NCBI GenBank assembly: GCA_946183335.1
Contig: CAMGZN010000044.1
Coordinates: 1-8,324 of the forward strand
Origin: an uncultured Caryophanales bacterium
GTDB taxonomy: Bacteria > Bacillota_I > Bacilli_A > RFN20 > CAG-826
Direction: 5' to 3'
DNA length: 8,324 bases
The notes beneath the pieces were generated by a model that saw only the letters and a list, made by a program, of their open reading frames with translations, made no database searches and was not told the origin of the DNA. Positions 1-6,323 of the stretch are shown one piece after another. Position numbers and translations under genes: made by a program. Within the stretch, counting starts at the first letter, position 1. Every line of letters begins with the position of its first letter.

Positions 1-11
1 ATTTTGCTGCT

Positions 12-836
12 ATGAAAAATAAAAAGATTATCACCATGCAAGATATTTCATGCTATGGTCAATGCTCAATTACTGTTGCTTTACCAGTGCTTAGCGCATA
101 TGGTTTTGAGACAGCAATTTTACCAAGTGCGATTCTTTCCACTCATACAGCCGGATTCAAAGACTTTTTTGTCCATGATTTAAGCGATGATCTTCCAAAG
201 ATTATTGCTCACTGGAAAAGAGAAGGCATTAAATATGATGTGTTATATTCTGGATATTTAGGCGATAATCGTCACTTTGAATATCTTTTAGATATTAAAC
301 GCAATTTATTAAACAAAGATTCTTTAGTCGTTGTTGATCCAGTCATGGGTGATCACGGAAAACTCTATCCAGCTTTTGGTCCTGACTATGTTGAACATAT
401 GAAATCCATCTTAAAAGAAGCTGATATTATTCTTCCAAATTTAACAGAAGCTTGCTTCCTTGCGAACAAGGAATACAAAGAAGAATATGATGAAGCTTAC
501 ATTAAGGATGTTATTGCCTCTCTTAAAAAAGAAGGTGCAAAGACCATCATCTTAACTGGTGTTTCTTACCAAAAAGGAAAAACTGGCGTTGTTGTTGATG
601 ATGGAAAATATCAATACTACTGCCACGATAAACTTGAAACTTCATTTCACGGAACAGGGGATGTTTATTCATCATCATTTATCGGAATGTATTTAAAAAC
701 AAACGACCTCTTCTACTCCGCAAAATGCGCTTCAGATTTTGTGGTTGAATGTATCAAGAAAACAGTTGGTGATGAAAACCACTTATATGGCGTAAAATTC
801 GAATCAATTCTTGCTGATTTCGTCAGTAAACACTAA
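12..836 (+). CDS. pdxK: Pyridoxal/pyridoxamine kinase (PdxK/PdxY type, ribokinase superfamily)
   Basis: Cytosolic kinase that phosphorylates the 5'-hydroxyl of pyridoxal, pyridoxamine or pyridoxine with ATP in the vitamin B6 salvage pathway. The 274-residue length is normal for the family. Visible signatures are the N-terminal DISCYGQCS (residues 11-19, substrate side), VVVDPVMGDHGKLY (106-119), LPNLTEA (141-147, entry to the nucleotide half) and HGTGD (213-217), the ribokinase-fold anion hole with Asp217 as the expected catalytic base. The ATG at base 12 gives the usual short basic start before the first beta strand. Only 11 bases precede it and no Shine-Dalgarno is visible in them, so a slightly earlier start cannot be excluded. 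It is the only plus-strand gene here and converges on the mscS unit, with a terminator 14 bases after its stop. The family call is firm; the choice between PdxK and PdxY, and a possible preference for HMP as in some Gram-positive homologues, is not resolvable from sequence alone. Confidence 0.93.
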   Translation: MKNKKIITMQDISCYGQCSITVALPVLSAYGFETAILPSAILSTHTAGFKDFFVHDLSDDLPKIIAHWKREGIKYDVLYSGYLGDNRHFEYLLDIKRNLLNKDSLVVVDPVMGDHGKLYPAFGPDYVEHMKSILKEADIILPNLTEACFLANKEYKEEYDEAYIKDVIASLKKEGAKTIILTGVSYQKGKTGVVVDDGKYQYYCHDKLETSFHGTGDVYSSSFIGMYLKTNDLFYSAKCASDFVVECIKKTVGDENHLYGVKFESILADFVSKH

Positions 837-850
837 CTAAAAAAGTATGT

Positions 851-882
851 AAAAGTCGCTCAAATCGATGAGCGACTTTTTT
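851..882. terminator. Bidirectional intrinsic terminator between converging pdxK and mscS
   Basis: A perfect 12-base inverted repeat (851-862 AAAAGTCGCTCA, 869-880 TGAGCGACTTTT) encloses a 6-base loop and is followed by more T on the plus strand, giving six T in a row after the GTCGCTCA core. Read on the minus strand, the same stem is followed by a run of four T, so it can also stop transcription arriving from mscS. It lies 14 bases after the pdxK stop. Confidence 0.9.
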
Positions 883-912
883 GTATAAATAATGAGGTTT
901 TGCTAGAAAATT

Positions 913-935
913 ACCAGCAATTGATGGATATTTTA
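913..935. repeat. Dispersed intergenic motif, copy 1 of 3, overlapping the mscS stop codon
   Basis: Plus-strand ACCAGCAATT-gat-GGATATTTTA resembles the copy at 5636-5658. Its right end contains the mscS stop triplet (933-935). On the minus strand, TTGCTGG can pair with CTAGCAA (902-906 side) through one G-U pair, forming a weak hairpin just after the mscS stop. Confidence 0.55.
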
Positions 936-2006
936 GTTATCGTTACGATCTTCAAGTTCTTTTGAAAGTTCTTTTTGTTCTTCAACAAATTTTTCAGCTT
1001 TCTTAGATTGTTTCTTAGTCACAACTTCTTGTTTCTTTTCAGCTTGTTCAAGAACAATACGATCGTAAGAAATATCAACGCCTTCACGATAGAAAAGGAT
1101 ACGGAGTTCGCGGTTTAAATCACGTTGAACTTGGTAGATATCATTTTCATCACATTTAGCGACGAAGAAGTAGTTAATATTCGATGCACCAAAATCGGAA
1201 ATACCTTTATAGTAAGGACCTTCGATAATGGCTGGAATCTTCTCTTTAATTTCTTGTAAGTGGTCAGCAATAATTGCTTCAACCTTCTCAACAGGAGTTT
1301 CATAGTCACATGGGAAATAAACTTTCGCCAGTGAGAGTTCCTTGGTTTGGTTAACAATAGATTTAATTTCGTTGTTGTTTACAATCTTGATGTTTCCACC
1401 AGCATCAATTAAACGTGTAGTACGAATACCGATTTGTTGAACCGTACCTCTCCAACCATCAATAATGACGATATCACCAACTTCGTATTCACCTTCAAAC
1501 ACGATGAAGATACCGGCAAGGATATCAGCTACTAATGATTGTGAGCCAAGACCTATGATCAATGTGACAACTCCGATACCGGCAAGTGTTGCCGTAGCTG
1601 GAACGCCCCATTCATCCAAGATGAAGAATAATGCGACAAGTGCAGTAGCCCATTTTAAGAAGGACACAATTAATTTAGAAATTGTGACACCACGTTTGGT
1701 GTGGAAGCTCACTTTTGCTAAATAGTGAAGTGCCACTGCTAATGTAACAGCAAAGCCAACGATTTGAATGCTCTTTAATAAGTGGAGCGGTAAGTCACGA
1801 ATGACATACTGTAAGATCGCGTTCGATGATGTTCCATGTAATAATGGCTGTGGATCCCATTCCCATTTTTCAACTCCGTCAACAATGCCAATGACTTTTT
1901 TGAAGCCGAAAATCTCTTTGTTGAATAAAGTAATGACCACTGTTGCGGCTACCAAAAGGGCAAAGAGGACCCATTTGATAATTATTCCCGTTTTGTTCTT
2001 TTTCAT
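933..2006 (-). CDS. mscS: MscS-family small-conductance mechanosensitive ion channel
   Basis: Membrane channel expected to open under membrane tension and release solutes during hypo-osmotic shock. The 357-residue protein has an N-terminal membrane helix (about 8-28), an extracellular loop with a Trp/Asp-rich patch (about 41-60), two more helices (about 78-98 and 112-133) and a Gly/Ala-rich pore helix (about 139-170, with GIGVVTLIIGLGSQS). The typical MscS beta domain follows: FEGEYEVGDIV (170-180), GWRGTVQQIGIRTTRL (184-199) and VNNNEI (209-214). The C-terminus (about 318-353) is a Lys/Glu/Gln-rich helical tail. The start is fixed by AGGAGG at 2015-2020, 8 bases before the ATG. The gene lies 19 bases downstream of the large surface-protein gene on the same strand, so co-transcription is likely. 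The family call is secure; substrate, conductance and MscS versus MscK-like subclass are not shown. The symbol denotes the family. Confidence 0.93.
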   Translation of the reverse strand: MKKNKTGIIIKWVLFALLVAATVVITLFNKEIFGFKKVIGIVDGVEKWEWDPQPLLHGTSSNAILQYVIRDLPLHLLKSIQIVGFAVTLAVALHYLAKVSFHTKRGVTISKLIVSFLKWATALVALFFILDEWGVPATATLAGIGVVTLIIGLGSQSLVADILAGIFIVFEGEYEVGDIVIIDGWRGTVQQIGIRTTRLIDAGGNIKIVNNNEIKSIVNQTKELSLAKVYFPCDYETPVEKVEAIIADHLQEIKEKIPAIIEGPYYKGISDFGASNINYFFVAKCDENDIYQVQRDLNRELRILFYREGVDISYDRIVLEQAEKKQEVVTKKQSKKAEKFVEEQKELSKELEDRNDN

Positions 2007-2014
2007 ACCTAAAA

Positions 2015-2020
2015 CCTCCT
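2015..2020 (-). promoter_or_regulatory. Strong ribosome binding site of mscS
   Basis: The minus strand reads AGGAGG, 8 bases before the mscS ATG. It lies inside the short gap after the stop of the large surface-protein gene. This allows independent initiation on a shared transcript, and contrasts with the absent Shine-Dalgarno of the upstream gene. Confidence 0.85.
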
Positions 2021-2025
2021 ATGTT

Positions 2026-5000
2026 TTATTTTGATATGTTAAGTGTGAAGGTTGTTTTAAACATCTCAACTGGATCACCTTCACCATAACCTCCAGTTGC
2101 AGACATTTTTCCTAAAGAGACTGAAACAGTACATTCTTTATCTTGTAAGGCGTCTTTAATTTGTGTCGTGGTATAGGTGGTTCCTTCAACGCCAGTAAGT
2201 AAATCAAGCGTTCCGCTTAAAGTAACCTTTGTATCACCACTACGTTGTATATTAGAGTTATTTGATAACTCATATTTAAATTGCGTACCATTTTCCGCAT
2301 CAATATAAAGATAAACTGGTGCAGAAGATGGATTATTTGGATTTGTTAATTGATCATCGTCAAAGAAATCAAACGTTAAGTCAAGAGTCGCTGTTCGTGT
2401 TGTTGAGAACTCATCGATATCGATTTGGTTATTGGCGATACTCAATAAAATTGGTTCGTATTTCCTTGTTATAAAAAATTGAACGCCACTAGAATTGGTA
2501 AGCTCGACCTGTGATTCAATGAATTGGTCATTTGAATCATATTTATCAGCAACGACTGTTAAATTGAATGTGTGGGAAGTGAAAATTTCTGGGTTTTCGC
2601 TAGTATCGAGCGCATCTTTTAGATGAATCCACTGTTGATCCTGAGTTTTGTCTAAAAGATATGTATATTTAATGTGAGTTTCATCATCTTCGAGAGTTAA
2701 CTTAAAGTTTTTGTAGATGTAATCATATTCAGTAAATGTCATTTGGAAGCCAGCATAATAATCATTAGAGATTTGATTCATAGTCGTAAGACCAAAATCA
2801 ATATCTTTAGCGAATGTGAATTCTTGTGGAGTTTCATAAAGTTCGTATCGACGACCTTCAGAAACATAAGTTATTTGATAAGTAAAGTTATCAGTCGCAC
2901 CAAAGGAGACCCCACCATCAGGTGATAAAGAGAATGTTTGGGTGTCGTTTGTTAGATCTAATTCGTATTCCCGCTCATAGTCAGATGCACCTTGTCTTTG
3001 TAATGTCACATCAGTCAAGAGTAAAGACATACTTGTAATAGTGTTATTTAAATCAGTATATGCGACAGAACAATTGAATTTTTGGTTATCAACTAGTTTG
3101 CTTTCCATCGTGAAAGATTGGACACTTCCTTGTTCGATTCCATCATCATAAGGAATGAATTCGATGTCTTCGCTTTCCCAAATAGCTTGTTCTTGATCTG
3201 AGCTTTGAGAATCGACACGAATAAAGAGTTGCATTGGGTGAACGCCAAGTCGTTCTTTGATTCTTGAATCAATATTAGCAAGGCTAATTGATTGAACTTG
3301 GTTCATGTATGCTGGGACACTAACAGAATCAGAGATATTTAAGACTGTGTCATAAACATCAAGGATAAATCCAGGGAATGTGTCGTGTTCATTGGTGTAG
3401 CTTAATGTCGCTTCAAACTCAAAGTTCTCGTTTAACTGATAATTATTTGTTGGGACGAGTTCTTCGAACTTGTCAGCAACATATTCAGAGAAAGTAATTG
3501 GTGTATCGGTTGACCAAAGAGTTTCTGTAATAGTATCAGAATCATAAGATTCTAATGTGACTAAAGCAACATGGAAGGTTGCCGAGAATAATTGCTCTTT
3601 TAATTGTTCATTCATATTAGCAAGGCTGATCTGTTGATCTTCAAATGTTGGTTCAAAGTGAACAAGATCAGTTCCACCAGTAGATGAATTCATAATCTTT
3701 AATGCAAAGTTTTGGTACTTACTTCTATTTTGACCTAAAACTTTGGCATATAAGTTATAGTCAGCGTCAATTTCAAAGTTTGTTTTAAATCCATAGACAA
3801 GTTCGGCATCTGGCTCAAGAGTGAAGATTACAGGTTCTTGAGCTTCATCTTCAAAATACTCTCCATTAATATAGCCGGTCACTTTTTGATAGGAGTAATC
3901 CTTCATCAGTTGAGCAGCTTTTAGTGGGATATTATTGAGACTAATTGTGTTTTCTTGACCATCAATATTAAGTGGTTCTCTAATGATTGTGGTTCCATCG
4001 TCTAAACTGGTAAATTCAATATAGAAATTACTAAAGTGAGATGCATCACCAACAAAGTTGGTCGTGTATGTAAATGTATAATTTTCGGACATCTGATAAT
4101 TCGAAGAGAAGGAAATAAAGGCATCATTTTTGAAGCGGAATGAATCAGATTGAGCGTAAACTTTCTTCTTACCGTTAACTTGGTATGAGAGTTCATATCT
4201 AAATTCATCTTCTGGACGTAGCTCATAGTTGAGTTCAGAATCTTGGAATTTTAGTTGTTGTGTACCATTTTCTTTAACTAAAGAGAACGTGTGAGAAGTA
4301 TCTGTGGTAATCTCTTCTGGCATTTCTTCTTTCATTCTTGTTAAAGTGAGGTCTTCAATAAAGAGTTCGAAGTTAGAAAGAACATTATCATCATCGGATA
4401 CAACTAAATTAACACCAAAGGTTTCACTATCAATGGCACATTCTTCAACAATGCTATATTCTCCGATGCTGTAATATGGTTCTTCATCAAATGTGAAGGA
4501 ACCAGCTCTCTGGAATGGTGTTTTTACACCATTATTTAGATAACTAAATTCATATTTAAAGATGTGAGAGGCATCCATGAAGTATGGATTAAGACCTTCT
4601 GTATCAGCAATAGGGAAGCTTTGATATTCTTTTGTTTTCGCAAGTTCAAAGGTATGGAAGTTATCAAATGGATATTCATCAGGCATTTCTTCTTTTAGTC
4701 TTGTGATGGTTAAGTCTTCTAAATAAAGTTCAAATCCTGATAAGGCACCACCATTATCGATATAATCGACCATTGTTTTAAACATGTTTGTGTCGTAATC
4801 AAATTCTTTAGAGAGTTCAAATCCTGTGACTTCGCCTTTGGCAGGTACTGTAGAAGTTGTGAAAACACGGTCATATAAAGAAGATGGATTTCCTTCTTCT
4901 TGAACCATAATACGATATTCAGCACCGCTAGAAAGTCCGATGAATTCGCCACTATTTTCACCTGTAGAAATTTTCTTTCTGCTTTCATAGCTTTCATCAG

Positions 5001-5538
5001 ATGATGTAACGCTAATATTAAAGTTATCAGTATCGTTATTCTCTAAAACGAGCGAATATTCAATTCGGTCAGAGAAAATATTTAATTCTTGAAATGTACA
5101 AGAGACGTTTTGGTTTTTAATAACAGTTATTCCTGTAGCAACTGCAACGGCTGAAACAGCAACAACTGATGCGGCTGTCGCGACAGTTGAACTAATTGTC
5201 GATGCTGTTGACGCTGTTGATGAAGTTGCACTAGAGGAACTAGACGCGCTTGAAGAAGATCCGGAAGTGGATGACGAAGAAGAGGTAGAGGAATATTCAC
5301 TACCACTATTTAGTTCTTCTTTGAGTTGTTCTTTCTTTTCTTCGCGACGATTTTCACTCTTATTAGTTTGAGCTTCGCGTTCTTCATTGTTCGCTTTTTC
5401 GCGTTGCTCATCGCTTACAGATTTATAGCTATTTTCGTTTTGAAAAGAGAACTCGGTTTTTTGAGCGTTAGTAAATTCATAACGAAAATTTTGGTTTTCG
5501 TTGGTGACCTTGACTTCATTAAACTCGTCTTGTCTCAT
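2026..5538 (-). CDS. Large membrane-anchored modular protein with tandem Ig/FN3-like repeats, function unknown
   Basis: I do not recognise a named family for this 1170-residue protein. In order it shows a polar N-terminus (1-40), a Glu/Lys/Arg/Asn-rich probable coiled-coil or disordered stretch (41-77), a Ser/Thr/Ala-rich stretch (about 79-118) and one Ala/Val-rich hydrophobic segment (about 115-140). There is no classical N-terminal signal peptide. A long beta-rich region follows: an FN3-like module (about 144-232, with EYRIMVQEEG and VFTTSTV), then about eight modules of 100-145 residues starting near 235, 354, 472, 576, 690, 802, 912 and 1027. Two repeat subtypes are visible (see the repeat entries). 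Four Cys only, no LPXTG or other C-terminal sorting signal, and the protein ends in a beta strand (FTLNISK). By inference it is anchored by the internal helix with the modules outside, acting as a surface, adhesion or envelope protein. It probably leads an operon with mscS. The ATG lacks a visible ribosome binding site. Reading frame and existence are certain; function is not. Confidence 0.85.
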   Translation of the reverse strand: MRQDEFNEVKVTNENQNFRYEFTNAQKTEFSFQNENSYKSVSDEQREKANNEEREAQTNKSENRREEKKEQLKEELNSGSEYSSTSSSSSTSGSSSSASSSSSATSSTASTASTISSTVATAASVVAVSAVAVATGITVIKNQNVSCTFQELNIFSDRIEYSLVLENNDTDNFNISVTSSDESYESRKKISTGENSGEFIGLSSGAEYRIMVQEEGNPSSLYDRVFTTSTVPAKGEVTGFELSKEFDYDTNMFKTMVDYIDNGGALSGFELYLEDLTITRLKEEMPDEYPFDNFHTFELAKTKEYQSFPIADTEGLNPYFMDASHIFKYEFSYLNNGVKTPFQRAGSFTFDEEPYYSIGEYSIVEECAIDSETFGVNLVVSDDDNVLSNFELFIEDLTLTRMKEEMPEEITTDTSHTFSLVKENGTQQLKFQDSELNYELRPEDEFRYELSYQVNGKKKVYAQSDSFRFKNDAFISFSSNYQMSENYTFTYTTNFVGDASHFSNFYIEFTSLDDGTTIIREPLNIDGQENTISLNNIPLKAAQLMKDYSYQKVTGYINGEYFEDEAQEPVIFTLEPDAELVYGFKTNFEIDADYNLYAKVLGQNRSKYQNFALKIMNSSTGGTDLVHFEPTFEDQQISLANMNEQLKEQLFSATFHVALVTLESYDSDTITETLWSTDTPITFSEYVADKFEELVPTNNYQLNENFEFEATLSYTNEHDTFPGFILDVYDTVLNISDSVSVPAYMNQVQSISLANIDSRIKERLGVHPMQLFIRVDSQSSDQEQAIWESEDIEFIPYDDGIEQGSVQSFTMESKLVDNQKFNCSVAYTDLNNTITSMSLLLTDVTLQRQGASDYEREYELDLTNDTQTFSLSPDGGVSFGATDNFTYQITYVSEGRRYELYETPQEFTFAKDIDFGLTTMNQISNDYYAGFQMTFTEYDYIYKNFKLTLEDDETHIKYTYLLDKTQDQQWIHLKDALDTSENPEIFTSHTFNLTVVADKYDSNDQFIESQVELTNSSGVQFFITRKYEPILLSIANNQIDIDEFSTTRTATLDLTFDFFDDDQLTNPNNPSSAPVYLYIDAENGTQFKYELSNNSNIQRSGDTKVTLSGTLDLLTGVEGTTYTTTQIKDALQDKECTVSVSLGKMSATGGYGEGDPVEMFKTTFTLNISK
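3190..3634 (-). repeat. Second tandem module type (subtype B) in the large surface protein
   Basis: Modules at about residues 472-575, 576-689 and 690-801 share an ISL[AN]N[IM] motif (532-537, 637-642, 751-756), preceded by Gln, Glu or Asn and followed by a short Lys/Glu/Arg amphipathic stretch. The module near 912-1026 appears related (QQWIHLKDAL; YDSNDQFIES resembling YDSDTITET of the 576-689 module). At DNA level the 14-mer atattagcaaggct is identical at 3272-3285 and 3614-3627. The given span covers the two closest copies of the conserved core. Confidence 0.65.
4273..4749 (-). repeat. Closely related tandem modules (subtype A) in the large surface protein
   Basis: Residues 264-299 and 385-422 are near-copies. 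Both contain the pattern LS-x-FEL-x-x-EDLT-x-TR-x-KEEMP-x-E, then HTF-x-L, with 21 of 34 aligned residues identical by eye. About 30-45 residues later both show F-x-YE-x-SY-x-x-NG and then SF-x-F at the module end. A third, more diverged member lies at residues 835-910 (LLLTDVTLQR, QTFSL, YQITYVSEG, EFTFAKD). The repetition is also visible in the DNA around 4318 and 4680 (shared ggcatttcttctttt-type stretch), which suggests a fairly recent duplication. Confidence 0.8.
5164..5304 (-). repeat. Ser/Thr/Ala low-complexity segment leading into the membrane helix
   Basis: Residues 79-125 are almost only Ser, Thr, Ala and Gly, and merge into an Ala/Val-rich hydrophobic helix ending near residue 140 (AVAVATGITVI). 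The serine codons are mixed (TCT, TCC, TCA, TCG, AGT, AGC types) rather than a single repeated triplet. This points to selection at protein level, for a flexible or modified linker, rather than simple microsatellite slippage. Confidence 0.75.
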
Positions 5539-5545
5539 TGTGTAT

Positions 5546-5574
5546 AGATTACTGGTTTTTTGCTTTCTTGTAAA
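5546..5574 (-). promoter_or_regulatory. Putative promoter of the large surface-protein/mscS unit, abutting the start codon
   Basis: On the minus strand TTTACA (5574-5569) and TAATCT (5551-5546) are separated by 17 bases. The -10 ends 7 bases before the ATG, so transcription would begin at or next to the start codon. A 6-base inverted repeat TTTCTT-gta-AAGAAA (5564-5578) overlaps the -35 hexamer and could be an operator. The hexamers are imperfect matches; an alternative promoter further upstream, in the A/T-rich stretch at 5579-5630, is possible. Confidence 0.4.
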
Positions 5575-5627
5575 GAAAACAACATTTCGTTAATTTTAGA
5601 ATCAATAAAAAAAGCAGATAAATAAAG

Positions 5628-5702
5628 AAAAAATCACCAGCAATTTGCGGATGATTTATTCCTAAATACTTTTAGATTTAACCAAGAATTGCTGGTGATT
5701 TT
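5628..5702 (-). terminator. Long inverted-repeat terminator downstream of the pyrophosphatase gene
   Basis: Perfect 16-base arms (5687-5702 and 5630-5645, AATTGCTGGTGATTTT and its complement) flank a 41-base loop that holds a small inner hairpin (CTAAA at 5662-5666 with TTTAG at 5671-5675). On the minus strand the stem runs into six T followed by CTTTATTTATC, as expected for intrinsic termination 18 bases after the ppa stop. The long loop is unusual for a simple terminator. Confidence 0.7.
5636..5658. repeat. Dispersed intergenic motif, copy 2 of 3
   Basis: Plus-strand ACCAGCAATT, then three variable bases, then GGATGATTTA. It matches the copy at 913-935 (ACCAGCAATT-nnn-GGATATTTTA). Its AATTGCTGGT part is inverted at 5687-5696. 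A shorter direct relative, GCAATTCGCGGTTATTTA, lies at 5706-5723 over the ppa stop codon. Confidence 0.6.
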
Positions 5703-5720
5703 GTTGCAATTCGCGGTTAT

Positions 5721-6275
5721 TTACTTAACTTTATAATCGAAGTTTTTGTCTGGGAATTTTTTGTTATAGGCTTCAATACAAGCTTCGATAACTTCCATGG
5801 CGATTTGCTTACCATGAATCTGGTCAACAACAGTTTCTTTTCCTTCGAGTTCTTTATAAACCTTGAAGAAGTGTTTAATCTCTTGAAGAATGTGATCTGG
5901 AACTTGTTTGATGTCTTGGAAAGAGTTAAAAACTGGGTCATTTTTTGCGATGGCAATAATCTTTGTATCGACCTTTCCTGAGTCAGTCATTTCAAGCATT
6001 CCGATTGGATAACATTCAACAATGGCGAGTGGAACGATTGATTCAGAACAGATAACTAAAACATCAAGTGGGTCGCCATCACCAGCATAGGTTCTTGGAA
6101 TAAATCCATAATTTTGTGGGTAATGGGTTGATGTGTATAAAACACGGTCCAGGATTAGAGCCCCAGAATATTTATCTAATTCATATTTGTTTTTTGATCC
6201 TTTGGAAATCTCGATACACGCCAAGAAATCTTCTGGAGTAATACGACTAGGATCAGCACGATGCCATATGTTCAT
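5721..6275 (-). CDS. ppa: Family I soluble inorganic pyrophosphatase
   Basis: Cytosolic Mg-dependent enzyme that hydrolyses pyrophosphate to two phosphates, drawing nucleotide polymerisation and adenylation reactions forward. At 184 residues it is close to the bacterial norm of about 170-180. Key residues by alignment to E. coli Ppa: Lys30 and Glu32 (NKYELDK), Arg44 (LDRVLYTS), Tyr56 (YPQNYGF), the metal site DGDPLD (66-71, Asp66, Asp68, Asp71), Asp98 and Asp103 with Lys105 (MTDSGKVDTK), and Tyr140-Lys141 (FFKVYKELEG). All expected active-site positions are present. An N-terminal extension of about 20 residues (MNIWHRADPS...) precedes the core. The start is supported by AGAGGA at 6283-6288, 7 bases before the ATG. 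It lies 47 bases after the DUF1295 gene, possibly in the same transcript, and is followed by a long inverted-repeat terminator. Confidence 0.96.
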   Translation of the reverse strand: MNIWHRADPSRITPEDFLACIEISKGSKNKYELDKYSGALILDRVLYTSTHYPQNYGFIPRTYAGDGDPLDVLVICSESIVPLAIVECYPIGMLEMTDSGKVDTKIIAIAKNDPVFNSFQDIKQVPDHILQEIKHFFKVYKELEGKETVVDQIHGKQIAMEVIEACIEAYNKKFPDKNFDYKVK

Positions 6276-6293
6276 AATTTTTTCCTCTTTTAG

Positions 6294-6323
6294 ATTTTAA
6301 CATATCTAAAAAGATATTGTCTT
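6294..6323 (-). promoter_or_regulatory. Possible weak promoter and AT hairpin in front of ppa
   Basis: The 47-base gap between the DUF1295 gene and ppa holds a perfect 6-base inverted repeat ATATCT-AAAA-AGATAT (6302-6317). On the minus strand there is TAAAAT (6299-6294), 18 bases after AAGACA (6323-6318). This could give ppa its own promoter, but the -35 match is poor and the gene may simply be co-transcribed. Confidence 0.3.

Noticed and set aside
1465..2034. Plus-strand open frames of 86 and 88 codons opposite mscS
   Set aside because: They are antisense to a well-conserved MscS gene, show no family resemblance, and have the composition expected of a complementary strand.
3272..3627. Regularly spaced similar strings as a CRISPR array or direct-repeat locus
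   Set aside because: The copies are about 340 bases apart, in frame, and encode a repeated protein motif; they are module repeats.
5164..5304. Serine-rich run as a frameshift or sequencing artefact
   Set aside because: The frame continues cleanly on both sides for over 1000 residues, and the Ser codons are varied, not a single-triplet expansion.
5326..5547. Plus-strand hydrophobic 73-codon frame, Phe/Leu/Ile-rich, resembling a small membrane protein
   Set aside because: It is the complement of the Glu/Lys/Arg/Asn-rich N-terminus of the large protein, where GAA/AAA codons read backwards as TTC/TTT. No promoter or ribosome binding site was recognised.
5539..5720. Riboswitch or small RNA gene in the largest intergenic region
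   Set aside because: Apart from the terminator-like inverted repeat and promoter-like hexamers, I saw no conserved riboswitch core. The promoter position also leaves no room for a leader on the surface-protein transcript.
6302..6317. ATATCT-AAAA-AGATAT hairpin as a terminator after the DUF1295 gene
   Set aside because: The stem is only six A/T-rich pairs and no T-run follows on the minus strand, so strong termination is unlikely.
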